Positions 27,401 to 37,500 of a stretch of 64,000 bases of DNA are shown here, piece after piece. How positions within the stretch are numbered: position 1 is the first letter of the stretch; each line of letters starts with the position of its first letter. The translations under genes were made by a program, and so were the position numbers. The stretch is from Congeria kusceri (Eukaryota > Mollusca > Bivalvia > Myida > Dreissenidae): positions 52,512,181 to 52,576,180 of the forward strand of contig CM051025.1 in assembly GCA_027627225.1 (NCBI GenBank), read 5' to 3'. The notes under the pieces are model-generated. The model was given only the letters and a program-made list of their open reading frames with translations, had not been told where the DNA came from and searched no databases.

Positions 27401-29528
27401 TGCTGATATGGATATGGATATTGCTCAATGTTCTCGGTCACGCATTTAGCGAATACAGAATACTCAGTTTGGTATTCATCCCTGGCTAGGTATTGGCTAC
27501 TCATGTAATTCGAATACCTAATACCAAATTGGCTATTATAGGCTGGCTGGATAATCGTTATCATTGCGAATACCGAACTGGGTAAGTTGGGTTTGGGAGT
27601 CTGTCTAGATGTACTCTATCATATAATTTGCAAATACCCAATTCCCAGCTAGGTATTCATCCCTGGCTCGATATTCGGTATTATTTGAATACCCAATACC
27701 GAGCTGTGTATTGGACGTTGGCTAGATATTCGCCATCATGAATTTTCGCGAATACCCAATACCCAGCTGGGTATTCATCCCTGTCTCGATATTCGGTATT
27801 TTTTGAATACCCAATACCGAGCTGTGTATTGGAGGTTGGCTAGATATTCGCCATCATGTATTTCGCGAATACCCAATACCCAGCTAGGTATTCATCCCTG
27901 GCTCGAGATTCGGTATATTTTGAATACCCAATACAGAGCTGGGTATTGGAGTTTGTCTGGATGTACGCTATCACGAGTTTTCTCAAATACCCAATATCCA
28001 GCTGGGTATTCATCCCTGGGTCGATATTTGGTATGTTTTGAATACCGAATACTGAGCTGGGTATTGGAGGCTTTGCTAGATATTCGCCATCATGTATTTC
28101 GCGAATACCCAATACCCAGCTAGGTATTCATCCCTGGCTCGATATTCGGTATATTTTGAATACCGAGCTGGGTATTGGGTGCTGGCTAGATATTCGCCAT
28201 CATGTATTTCGCGAATACCCATTACCAAACTAGGTATTCATCCCTGGCTCGATATTCGATATGTTTTGAATACCCAATACCGAGCTGGGTATTGGGTGCT
28301 GGTTAGATATTCGCATGATGCATTTCGCGAATACCCAATACCCAGCTGTGTATTCATCCCTGGCTCGATATTCGGTGTATTTTGAATACCGAATACCGAG
28401 CTGGGTATTAGAGGCTGGCTAGATATTCGCCATCATGTATATCGCGAATACCAAATACCCACTTAGGTATTCATCCCTTGCTCGATATTCGTATGTTTTG
28501 AATACACAATACCGAGCTGCGTATTGGAGTCTGTCTGGATGTACGCTATCATGTATTTTCTCGAATACCCAATACCCAGCTGGGTATTGATCTCTGGCTG
28601 GATATTCGGTACATTTTGAATACACAATACCGAGCTGGTATTGAAGTCTGTCTGGATGTACGCTATCATGTATTTTCTCGAATACCCAATATTGGAGACT
28701 GGCTAGATATTCGCCATCATGTATTCGCGAATACCCAATACCCAGCTAGTTATTCGTCCCTGGCTCGATATTCGGTATATTTTGAATACTTAATACCGAG
28801 CTAGGTATTGGAGGCTGGCAAGATATTGAATACCCAATACCCATGACCTAGCCAACTTCATGGACCTAAATGAAATTAATATATTAATAGAACTCGATGT
28901 TTCAGTACATGTTCATGCTAAAATGGATATAAACTATATTAGCTGCACGTTAATATCCTAGTTTATGCTAGTGATGCAACACATACAAGATTAGGGAAAG
29001 TTCTAAGATTAAAGCGGTACATAGTGCTACTCAAAACGTGCAGGGGAGAAAGCCGGTCCAGTTTTTTTTACATTTTCTAACAATTTAGTCAAGCCAAATC
29101 TATTTTATGGGTCTAATTTAGGTTTTTAAACCTTGTCTACTCAATGATTTTCAAACGATATTCGAATTTCTGTGTTGATGAGTACAGATGGGCAGCATGG
29201 CAAACCAAAAAGAAGCAGGGTGCAGCATCCTGCTATTTCGCCCTCGATCTGTCTCTAAAATTGCTTGCACGCTGTGTTACGTCGACGTTTTCTCTTTCTC
29301 AGCCCAACACACGAGGACGAGATGTGTAACTTCTACATCATGTACTACACGGAACATCCGGGTCGCCTGCGGATCCAGTACTGCCTGCGGGACGCGCAGA
29401 CGTTCCACTGGGCCTCCTACCTCCCCAACATCCCCCAGGGGGCCAGCTCCCTAGAGGGCATCCCGCCTTTCAAGCGCGTGGACCCCTTTGCAGGTCCTTC
29501 GAGGGTCCAGCATCCGCATCACATGTAG
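12355..29528 (+). CDS. PHM copy B (peptidylglycine alpha-hydroxylating monooxygenase), complete, twelve exons
   Basis: Exons are 12355-12492, 13082-13136, 14900-15020, 16106-16182, 16436-16513, 16842-16890, 17341-17405, 17693-17776, 18058-18134, 19234-19287, 19563-19612 and 29303-29528. They total 1074 bases (357 residues) with no frame break. Residues 1 to about 27 form a signal peptide. The CuH ligands are His77-His78 (VAHHMMVYGC) and His150 (IQLHYAD). The CuM ligands are His218 and His220 (YRTHSHALG) and Met296 (CNFYIMYYTE). These correspond to His107, His108, His172, His242, His244 and Met314 of rat PHM, so the enzyme should be active. There is no PAL domain and no transmembrane anchor, so it is a soluble monofunctional PHM of about the expected core length. 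The last intron is 9.7 kb and holds a large fold-back satellite structure. The end of the last exon is less certain, because CAG-GTCCTT within it could be a weak donor. Confidence 0.93.
12889..12959. repeat. Palindromic dispersed repeat, 3' fragment
   Basis: Only the right arm is present: GCGGACTAATCCGGGACGAC, then ACGCACATGCATTCAGCCCG and an end in ACACGACACGCCTC. It lies in the first intron of PHM copy B. Confidence 0.75.
14210..14288 (-). repeat. tRNA-derived SINE fragment
   Basis: The minus strand reads GCCGGGCCGGATCGCTAAG, then TTGGTAGAGCGCTGGACTAC, then CGTTCGATTCCCAGCTCGGC. A and B boxes and a matching acceptor arm are visible, but the T stem does not pair, so it is more likely a SINE head than a functional tRNA. 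Confidence 0.5.
14463..14584. repeat. Palindromic dispersed repeat, internally deleted copy
   Basis: The copy starts GAGGCATGTCGTGGGAAA, joins directly to the TATGGTATTTTCTGTTTGAA middle and ends GTTTTCTCACGAAAGGCCTC. Both GATTAGCCTGTGC hairpins are missing. Confidence 0.75.
14900..15020 (+). CDS. PHM copy B exon 3, CuH histidine pair
   Basis: The acceptor is ATTTTCAG and the donor AA before GTAGGG, phase 2. The exon encodes VAHHMMVYGCGQPG, with the adjacent histidines (residues 77 and 78) that bind the CuH copper, and a downstream Cys pair typical of PHM disulfides. Confidence 0.9.
15207..15873. mobile_element. Non-autonomous DNA transposon with 27-bp terminal inverted repeats
   Basis: ATAGTCCGACAACATTGACC followed by TGGCACT at 15207 is repeated in perfect inverse at the right end, finishing at 15873. 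The element is 667 bp and has no ORF. A tRNA-like segment with a B-box-like GGGTTCGATTT lies inside (15353-15410). No convincing target duplication was seen. It sits in the third intron of PHM copy B. Confidence 0.7.
16436..16513 (+). CDS. PHM copy B exon 5, third CuH histidine
   Basis: The exon encodes GFRVAGHTNINYIVIQLHYAD. The His of QLHYAD (residue 150) matches His172 of rat PHM in QVHYGD. The donor is AAC before GTTCGT, a weaker GT site supported by the phase match to the next exon at 16842. Confidence 0.85.
17693..17776 (+). CDS. PHM copy B exon 8, CuM histidine pair
   Basis: The exon encodes a CEFDRNYSIHALAYRTHSHA segment whose HxH motif (residues 218 and 220) binds CuM. It is separated from exon 7 by a 287-base intron that copy A does not have at this place. 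Confidence 0.9.
18592..18676. repeat. 43-bp direct duplication
   Basis: A segment containing ACTGTTAAAATCGTTGATTA and ATACGCATAATGATACAGGA occurs twice in tandem without change, which suggests a very recent duplication. It abuts the hairpin at 18704-18816. Confidence 0.8.
18704..18816. repeat. Long imperfect hairpin, probable MITE
   Basis: The left arm GAAAACCCCACTTCGGGCCC continues to AGTGACCAG. It pairs with the right arm CTGGTCACTATAATGCC through CATTGGGGTTTTC. Arms are about 40 bases with a loop of about 33 bases. It lies in the intron after exon 9 of PHM copy B. Confidence 0.65.
19673..19742 (+). repeat. tRNA-like SINE fragment
   Basis: CCGCTAGCTCAATGGTTA resembles an A box and GGGGTATGAATCCTGG a B box, about 45 bases apart. 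Stems do not pair fully, so this is not a tRNA gene call. Confidence 0.35.
20228..20727. repeat. 50-bp tandem array, ten near-identical copies
   Basis: The box ACGTACGCATGAATGCTGGT recurs at exact 50-base intervals from 20231 to 20681. Copies differ at only a few sites, such as CAGATTTG against CAGATCTG. It lies in the last intron of PHM copy B. Confidence 0.95.
22107..22396. mobile_element. MITE with 3-bp target duplication TGA (Harbinger-like)
   Basis: The element is 290 bp, starts GGCAAAACAAATGTTGGTTT and ends with the inverse, closing ACGCC. GTTGGTTTCCGCTTAC is a perfect inverted segment near both ends. The trinucleotide TGA flanks both sides (22104-22106 and 22397-22399). A related, right-truncated copy is at 39476-39855. 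Confidence 0.7.
22636..24420 (+). repeat. 118-bp satellite array, left arm of fold-back structure
   Basis: About fifteen units run through TGGGTATTGGGTATTCGCGA, ATCTAGCCAGCCTCCAATAC, CAGCTCGGTATTGGGGATTC and CCGAATATCGAGCCAGGGAT. Each unit also has internal dyads around AATACCCAGCTCGGTATT. The same satellite returns in reverse orientation at 27395-28862. Open frames here, on both strands, come from the repeat. Confidence 0.93.
24430..27390. other. Central 3-kb segment between the two inverted satellite arms
   Basis: AT-rich sequence with only short frames; none resembles a transposase or known domain. It belongs to the last intron of PHM copy B. If the inverted arms are the ends of a fold-back transposon, this is its cargo or loop. 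Confidence 0.5.
27395..28862 (-). repeat. 118-bp satellite array, right arm of fold-back structure
   Basis: About twelve units are in inverse orientation to the array at 22636. They run AATACCCAATACCCAGCTGG, ATTCATCCCTGGCTCGATAT and GGAGGCTGGCTAGATATTCG. The outermost end, GTATTGGAGGCTGGCAAGAT to CCTAGCCAACTTCATG, is the complement of the outermost left end CATGACGTTGGCTATG, so the two arrays share matching termini. Confidence 0.93.
29303..29528 (+). CDS. PHM copy B exon 12, CuM methionine and C-terminus
   Basis: The acceptor CTTTCTCAG is followed by the phase-matched end of a Gly codon. DEMCNFYIMYYTEH carries the copper-binding Met296. The protein ends in VQHPHHM and a TAG at 29526-29528, without the acidic tail seen in copy A. 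A possible AATAAA at 29989-29994 lies beyond a palindromic repeat in the 3' flank. Confidence 0.85.
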
Positions 29529-29689
29529 ACATTCATGATGTCAGGGGATTACAGTTTAATATAATTGTGTTTTCGTAAATGACATTGTTGTTTTCAAAAT
29601 GCGAGAATAGATCTTACAACAGTATTATTGCTATCATTTTTGGTGATTTTGATTTCCGAGATGCGCACATACAAATCAATTATTAATTT

Positions 29690-29938
29690 GAGGCGTGTCG
29701 TGGGAAAACTGGTCTTAATGCATGTGCGTAGTAAAGTGTCGTCCCGGATTACAGTCCGCACAGGCTAATCCAGGACGGCACTTTCCGCTTGTATGGTATT
29801 TTCTGTTTCGAGGAAGTCTCTTCTAAACATAAATCCACTATATGCGGAAAGTGCCGTCCTGGATTAGCCTGTGCGGATTGCCACGGCAAAGCCGGGACGA
29901 CACTTTACGCACAAGCCCGATTTTCCCACGACGCGTCT
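29690..29938. repeat. Palindromic dispersed repeat, full-length copy
   Basis: The copy starts GAGGCGTGTCGTGGGAAAAC, has two hairpins made of GGATTAGCCTGTGCGG-type arms and ends TTTTCCCACGACGCGTC. It lies about 160 bases past the stop codon of PHM copy B and so may be part of its 3' UTR. Confidence 0.85.
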
Positions 29939-30409
29939 AAACTTTGTATTTTTAAGGGGTGGGGTGGGGAAGGTCTTCATCCGGTGTGAATAAAACTAAT
30001 CGACGATGAATATTCAAACAATACTTTGTACGTAGCATGCCTTTCATTTTATGATTTAGTGTCCGTGGGTTGTCTCAGACCATATAACATACACACAGTA
30101 TTCACATTTTCACGTCGATTGTATGGGCTTTTTATATAATTATAGTTTATACCGTCGCTCTATACCAATGAAGTCATCTAATATTTTAGCGAATAGTGTA
30201 TGTTGTAGCTCTGTAGGATCATATTTTACACAAATCATATTGTTCACACGCCTGTGAAAATAGGATCTCATTTGTCACATTTATAAGTGTGAAGAATGTG
30301 ATTGGCCAAAAAGGGGGTATGCGTACGGATAACATTTTCCACATATTTTATGGTGAAATTGTATGGCGACAATTGATTAAATCATTATTTGGAGCACAAT
30401 TATACAGTA

Positions 30410-30490
30410 ATCATCATCATCACCACCATCATCATCGTCATTGTCATCATAATTATTCTCGTCATCACCATTATTATAATTATAGTTAAT
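30410..30490. repeat. CAT/ATT trinucleotide microsatellite
   Basis: An imperfect run of CATCATCAC and ATTATT triplets gives a chance poly-His frame. Confidence 0.9.
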
Positions 30491-30559
30491 GTCATCAGTA
30501 TTGTCCTCACTATGAGAAACTAAGCCCTATTAGAAGCTTCTAATGTAAGCAAGCGCTTA

Positions 30560-31350
30560 ATCGTTATGCTAGGTTCCCACTATCGTGCGATCCGTCACGA
30601 ACGCCACGATTGGCCACTCGCAGCTGATCGTGGTAATTCTTTACTTGTTCAGGCTTGGATACGATGTGATGCGAGTCCATACGTTTTGATACGATGTTTT
30701 GCGCTCTGTAGCGATCTGGTCACGATTTGTCAATAACTGGTGTCACGATCTGTCACGGTCTGATCTTCAGTTTAGATACGATAACATACGTTCCGTCGGG
30801 ATTGTTTTGATCTTGTCCACAATTGGGTCTCGATCTTACATGATCATCACGATCGGCTTCCCCGAATTACGACGTTCTAGTACGTACAGATAAGTTCCGA
30901 TACGATTATAACGAATCCATGCGCTCCGTTACGATAGGATACGAGTGTGGTCACGATGTCTATCACGATCATGATCGATAGAGATCACGATATGACATAC
31001 GACTGGACCCGACTGATATAAATACAGCCCGACATACTATTGACTTCATTGTTTCTTGAGATCGCAACACATCTTAACAGAGCGTGGTGTTTTTTTTCTC
31101 GTCTACGATTGATCCCGATCACCACGATACCACCCGTATCGTATCGTATCGTATCGTACCGTACCTAACCGCATCGTACCGTACCGTACTGAACCGTACC
31201 TTTCCTTTCCATAGTATTACAAACCATACCAAACATGCCATGCTATGCCCTGAGATGCCCTGCGCTGCCATGCCATGCCATGACATGCCTTACTATACCA
31301 AACCGTTCCGTGCCGTACCATATCGTACATACCATGCATACCGTACCGTG
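30560..31350. repeat. Cryptically simple block of ACGAT, CGTAC and ATGCC words
   Basis: The first part is rich in GATACGAT and TCACGATC words at irregular spacing. It passes into ATCGTATCGTATCGT and CCGTACCGTACC pentamer runs and then into CATGCCATGCCATG runs. No gene or RNA structure is recognisable. Confidence 0.7.
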
Positions 31351-32806
31351 CCGTTAATCACCCCGTTTTTTTCGGACACATACAGTGTGAAAAATATGAT
31401 TATGATGTAACAAATTAACTTTTTTAAATATTTGAACACTTTCTTTTCATGTGTGAAGAATATGATTTGAGTGCATATCAAAAACTGGACTCGATCACAC
31501 ATTTCACAGAAAATGTGAAGAATGAGATCGCGATGTGTGAAGAATGAAATCTTATTTTTCACACCTGTGAAAAATTATATACTATTTTTCACACGTCTGA
31601 AAAATATCATTTGTGAAAAATATGGCCCTACATCGCTCTTACCTTGGCTCTTTTTGGCTTCCACATCATTTTAACACCAACATCTCATAATCATAATTTT
31701 TTAATATATATTTAATATCTATATTTATATAGAATTTCATTTAGACTCCTTTGTATTATAGTTTATTATAATTACAAAATGTATATCTAGTAATCATATC
31801 AAAGTGTATTGAAGGCGTCAGCCATTCCACAGTGAACGCGTGGTTGAAATTGGAGAATGTTGTAACACCGTATGGCGTGTCATTGCCAGGGAAAAATATA
31901 ATACGTAAGATGTGCGTGGTGTGACAGACCGATTGGTGATCATGGGTTTCAAACAAGTGCTCATACATACGCGTTGCCCAAGTGTTTCATACATGTACAA
32001 GTATCATTTCTATAGTTCCGCGTACGGTATACTTGTGTACACATGTGCCATGGCATTCCTTTTGTATTTGCCACCGTTGATATTGGTTATTTACATGTAC
32101 ATGTATGTGGTAATTTGGCCATTTACATCTTTGCTAAAGGTATATGCACCACCTTAACTGATTAATTAGTTTCAAAGGCTTGTCAGTTTGTAAGCTCTAG
32201 ATGAACACGGTGCCTGTACCACGTGATCTATTTTGTTCTGTGTGGGTCATTCCATCAAAAGCAATCCCTCACTTCAGGTAACGTTTGTTTTATAATTTCT
32301 CTATTAATTCTCAACCGATTTTCACGAAATAAAGACGAGTGCCCTGTCATAAGAGAAATACACCATTTCATTAGAGTTTGTGGCAGATTAATACAGTATT
32401 TTTTTCAAAAACCGCAACCGTGCATCTTTTGTAACATAAATTGGCATGCTATGTGTGGAATATTTTTTGTTGTATGCCAAACGTAGGCCGGACACTGTAA
32501 TTCTTACCAGAGAAACTGCACAAAAAGTATGTTTGCTCACATACGTCTGATGCCAATATTTTTGTAGAAAATAAAATATTGCTATGTGTGGGTTACAAAT
32601 ATGTTATGCTATGTGTGGAATACAAAAGTGGTTAGAGCATACCTGCTTATTAATTTACATTAATATGTTGCTTTCATGCATTTGTATTGTTACTGAAAAT
32701 AAGAATAAAGATTAGAAGAGTTTTATTTTCATAGTGTGTCACAAAGTAGTTTTATGTCCGCTTCCATATGATATGTGATATTATTATCAAATATGTTATT
32801 TTTTCA

Positions 32807-32835
32807 GACTACTGCTACTACTACCTACTACCTAC

Positions 32836-32883
<48 letters not shown>

Positions 32884-32885
32884 AA
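32807..32885. repeat. CTA trinucleotide microsatellite
   Basis: About 25 imperfect CTA/ACT triplets inside the Transib-like element. Confidence 0.95.
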
Positions 32886-34409
32886 TGAAGTTGAAAATGA
32901 ATCTACCCCAGATGAATTTCAAGTGAGGTATTCAAATCATGTTATATTATTATAGAATTATATGCATAATGGTTCCCTCAATTCAATCATTATGCAATTT
33001 TCGTACATACGAGTAGTTTGGGCAAATTTGAAGATCGTTATTTTAAACATATAAGCATGAATCCAAATATAATTGAAATTAATACTACTGATTAGTTATT
33101 TGCAGTTTGCTCAACAACATTATAATGAAAAGCTTGTATATTTCCCGATTACATTTCAGGACCCATTTCTTTGACACGACAGCTAGCAAGAGAGTAAATG
33201 GGCGGAACAAAGAGGAAATTCTTTGAACATCAATGCTGTCCAGCGTGGATCTCTTTCAGTCGGCTGGGTGAAGTCAAGATGAAACGACAGCAAACTCTTG
33301 CCCACTACATGACTAGGACTTGATCTTTGAATCAAAATAGTTTTAGTGTGCAGAATACAATGCAATAAACAATATGTTTTTATTATGCCTGTTTCCTTAT
33401 TTCTCTATTACCAGTTCTGTTTTGAGCATCAAGAGAAGATGAATATAATTATGTATCAATTCGAAAACAATTTAATCACATAAAATCAGAGATTTGTAAT
33501 CACAGTTAAATATAGGTACAACCACCAAGTAAAATATTGATTGATTAATGCTTGATTTAAAACGATTATAAATTCATACAAAATTTAACCTGAATTGATA
33601 CAAAACATCCAGCCGTTTTTTAAAGCTGCTCTATCGCAGAAGAATAGGACAAATATTAGTGTGAATATACATAAACATAGTTTGCACCAATCTTTAAACC
33701 TTGAGAAAAACTAATATTAGATTAATAAAATATATATTTTAACTGTACATTAAAATGTATTTCAACACCAGGCTTGTCACACATTTGTATGATATTGCAC
33801 ACATAATGATAATTTTACTAAGATAAAACAAACAATCAAGTTCTCATAAAACAAAAAGATAAGTTCAAATATCTTGTAGAAATCTTCGTTTATAAAATAG
33901 AAAATATGGATTCTAAGATGAGTATATTACTTATATTACCAACATATTATAAGATAGTATGAACGTTCTTCCATCTGTGATAGAGTGACTTTCAGATTAC
34001 GTATTGTCTGAACAAATTGACGCAGCAGTTACCTCTTTGCATTATCAAATTTGCAAACGATGACGCACAATGTCCCATTCATTAATCAACATTTCGCTAC
34101 AAAATGTCTTTAACTTATCTGGACTAATTACATTTCTATACGTTACAGAAAAAAGGCGTATTGTAATCGGATAAGTGTAGGATATCAATATGGTGACAAT
34201 TGTCTATAGCGTATTCCGTTTTAGTGCACATCTGCAATTAGAGATTTGATTGGTTAGTAATGGTAGAATGTTTGCCAATCAAACAATGTCCATAAGGAAA
34301 CAGCACAAAACTTAATTTCCTATTAGATAATTGTTCATTATTAACATTAAACTATTGCAAGTAGCCAATTTGTTCGGACAATAAATTCTTATTCACACAT
34401 AACAATAAT

Positions 34410-34595
34410 TCAGTTTGTATCACTGTGTATACATGTACGTTGATGTCTATATATACTGCCAATATGTTTATGTTGTGGACATGTGTTCCCTACATCTTGT
34501 CTGACAAACACTGCATAATCTTCATTTATTTCTGTCCTTTCGTGGGCTCTGAGAAGGTACTGGTCGGCGAAGGACTTCCCAGACTGGGTGCACAC
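34410..34595 (-). pseudogene. Degenerate C2H2 zinc-finger-like fragment
   Basis: The minus-strand frame contains CTQSGKSFADQYLLRAHERTE, close to the C2H2 pattern CxxCGKSFxxxxxLxxHxRTH with the second Cys and the last His replaced. A later C-x(13)-H-QRTC-x-H segment could be a second decayed finger. It lies inside the Transib-like element. It may be captured host sequence or chance similarity. Confidence 0.25.
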
Positions 34596-37500
34596 ATATG
34601 ACTGCGGTCAATCGTGCACCCTAGCTCTATAGGAATCCTATAGCGAAATACGAGCGTACATTTAAATCATGCCAAAAACAGTATGTATGTCTAAAGGAAA
34701 CATAAAATATAATCCATAATTATCGTTAGTTTGACGTGATTGAAAGGTAGGACTACGACTAGAAAATTTTCGTTCTAATGAATGTTTTAGATCACGCTGT
34801 AACATTAAGGAAAATGGAAAGGAAAAACATGTATTAAATTTGCATTAATACGGGCAAAATATGTGTACTGTTAATGATTTTAACTAGAAATGAAATCCAA
34901 CGATTTGTCGTACTTTATCAATACGCATTATGTGCTAAATGGGAAAAGACCAGACCAAGGGCTAAATTAAAAACTATAGCATACCCTTATATATTTATAT
35001 GTAGGTAGTTACAATAGAATTGTTGACGCCTCAAGATGAATTTGAAGGAAAAGTACAAGTCCAAAATTAACGTGTAAATAGACACAGAAACTCACTAGAA
35101 AAGGCTCGCCGCAACAGAAGTATTTTCAAATGCGCTAAAAATTCATGTTATTGATCCTCAACTGTCAGTGTTGTAGTGTAAGTTAAAGAAAATTATATTA
35201 AATGGAAGCTTGCTATGTCTTTAACTTTTGTATTCCACACATAACAGATTTGTGACCCACCCATAGCAATATTTTATTTTCTACAAATAAATCGGCATCA
35301 GACTTATGTGAGCAAACATACTTTGTGTGCTGTTTCTCTGGTAAGAATTACAGTATCCGCCCTACGTTTGGCATCATCAGCAGCAATATTATGAAATGTA
35401 TTGACGATAAAACAAAAAATAATCCTCACATAGCATGTCAATTTATGTTTAAAAAGATGCGCTGTTGCAGTTTTTGAAAAAGATACTGAACTAATCTGCC
35501 AGAAACTCTAATGGAATGGTGTAATTCTGTTATGACAGGGCACTCGTCTTTATTTCGTAAAAATCGATTCAGATTTAACAGAGAAATTATCAAAATCGTT
35601 ACCTGAAGTGAGGGAGTGTTTTCGGTGGAATGACCCACACGGAACAAAATAGATCACGTGGTACAGGCACCGTGATGAACGAAATGTCTGGTATATATTG
35701 CGGCTGAGAATACACTGTAAGTAACGGGAGCTGCGCATATGAACTTTGACCGAAGAAATCCAACCCCAATGCATCACAATGCGATTAGGACACACATGAC
35801 AAAGTTTTTTTCGGCGTAGCTGTCTAAGATCACTTTTGAACCAGATTTCCTTGCGATAATTATGCAGCGGGAAAATTGAATGCCAATAGAATTGGGCAAA
35901 TTTTCTAATTCTAGGCAATGCAAACTTCAAACAATGGTTTAACGTATACCAATAACTGTTGCATACTTTTGGGGGGAAAAAATTAAATAATTGTTTACAT
36001 AAGCGGTTAAAATGAAGTTATAAACAAATCCTCGCGTATACTCTAGAACTGAGGCTAATTATGAACATATTTTCTCATTGTATGCCATAAACAGAATGAT
36101 ATATTCATTCACGTAAAGAAATAACTATTTGGTTTAGCCTACATTTATATAAGCGTTACGCGTTTATAAATAGCAATTGTGCAATGTTCCATGCATAAAT
36201 CTCACTCACAGAGTTGCCGTTCCAAGTAGCCCGTTGATTCTAGCGAGTTCATCGCATTCCACAAAAAGTAGTGGCATTCTAAAAATAGCGCGCGTAGCTA
36301 GCAACGGCTGTTTAGCTGTGTTAATATACTCGTACATGCATAAATAATAGCGTTCAGAGAATCATAAACCTACAAATTTCTATAAATGTGGAATGTATAT
36401 TATAAACTTACTGTTAATTTGATTTAAAATTGTGGTTACGATTTATTAACGATTATTTATAATTGCATCTTTCTATCAACTTCTCCAGTAGATGTTATTT
36501 AATCTGTAAAAAGATGCTACATTTTCTATAGATAAAATGTTATGAAAGAAGATTCGGAATATGTCGAATTGTTTATTCGCGTAGCATGAATACACAATTT
36601 GCAATACTAATTATACACAGGAACCCTTGATATATCATATTTCTACTGATATAATTTAAAATCGTCATAGTCTAATGAATTTTTATGTTTGCGTTATCAA
36701 AAAATAAAGTCTTAACATTTCAAAAATCGCTGAATGTTCCCTGACTATTGCTTTTTATATCTTACAAGGGTACATGCTTATTTGACTTCAAATCGTTATT
36801 ATATTAGATAACTAACATGAATGGTATATTACCGGTACTATAAATAGCTATATAGACTCGTCTGATACATAATAATTTTAATTCATTCCCGAAATTATTT
36901 TCTTACATTCAAGATTAGAAAATGTAACGTAGATCAACACAAATGCGTTACACTTCGTCCAGGACTATAACGACCATTATAACATGTTTTTGCTACTGAA
37001 GGGCAATTGTGAAAAACATAGAAGAAAATGTAAAACAAAAACATAGCTTAGTAAATATGTGTATAGTATAAGGAGCTTTGTGAAAAAAATCTAATGTAAA
37101 TAGCAGCAATACATGTACTTTATAATATAATTAGGCCTTTGCAAAATGGTAATAATCCAGCCTAACTAATAATTTCATCAACGCATAACATACTAATTTG
37201 GTATAATTATTATATATTTTAGGTTGGAAAATTGTAATTGGGCTGCGTTATAGCGTTCTGGTGTACTGTGTTTGCAAATAACTATCCGACGCCCCGTCTA
37301 GCCACGTGGTCGAAGATACGTATCTTATCTCAACGATTAGCCATAGTTGAACTGCTGTTGTTGTAGCTAGAGGTGGGAAGGGGAAGTCATCCAGAGAATC
37401 CCACACAATTATCTAGCGATTGGGTCGCGAGGTATGTACCTAATTATCTCCTTGTTGTTTGTTTCAAGCATTTTTCTGAAATTTTTATAAATGTTTAACA

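Larger units (their letters stand above)
30212..31632. mobile_element. TGTAGGA palindromic MITE split by a 1.1-kb insertion
   Basis: The left part (30212 to about 30330) and the right part (about 31447-31632) together match, in inverse, the unbroken copy at 44173-44471. Both ends carry TGTAGGATCATATTTT or its inverse, and TTCACACCTGTGAAAA dyads occur inside. The intervening 1.1 kb is absent from the other copy. Confidence 0.65.
32206..35674. mobile_element. 3.47-kb DNA transposon, Transib/RAG-like termini, non-autonomous
   Basis: The ends are CACGGTGCCTGTACCACGTG on the left and its exact complement on the right. They are flanked by a 5-bp duplication ATGAA (32201-32205 and 35675-35679). The inverted repeats extend inward to about 32637 and about 35213, with about 85 percent identity by eye. 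A heptamer CACNNTG at the tip and a 5-bp target duplication are the marks of Transib and RAG-like transposons. Short frames within the repeats (for example on 32223-32486 and on the complement of 35438-35930) are mirror images of each other and not genes. No transposase remains inside. The centre holds a CTA microsatellite and a faint zinc-finger relic. Confidence 0.75.

Noticed and set aside
22650..28862. Several 60-106 codon frames with repeated RYSVYFE or EYRARDEYLAGYWVF words
   Set aside because: They follow the 118-bp satellite on both strands and end where units vary.
12355..29528. Dopamine beta-hydroxylase or MOXD identity for the monooxygenase genes
   Set aside because: The motifs YRTHSHALG, SGYRVRDGEW, GDIL-SRCTM and DEMCNFYIMYY follow PHM. 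The protein lacks a DOMON domain and is of PHM core length.
31084..31410. 108-residue plus-strand ORF
   Set aside because: It translates CGTAC, ATCGT and CATGCC simple repeats.
32223..35930. Pair of similar proteins (YFVLCGSFH and YFVPCGSFH) in opposite orientation
   Set aside because: They are the two terminal inverted repeats of one transposon read in the same sense, not duplicated genes.
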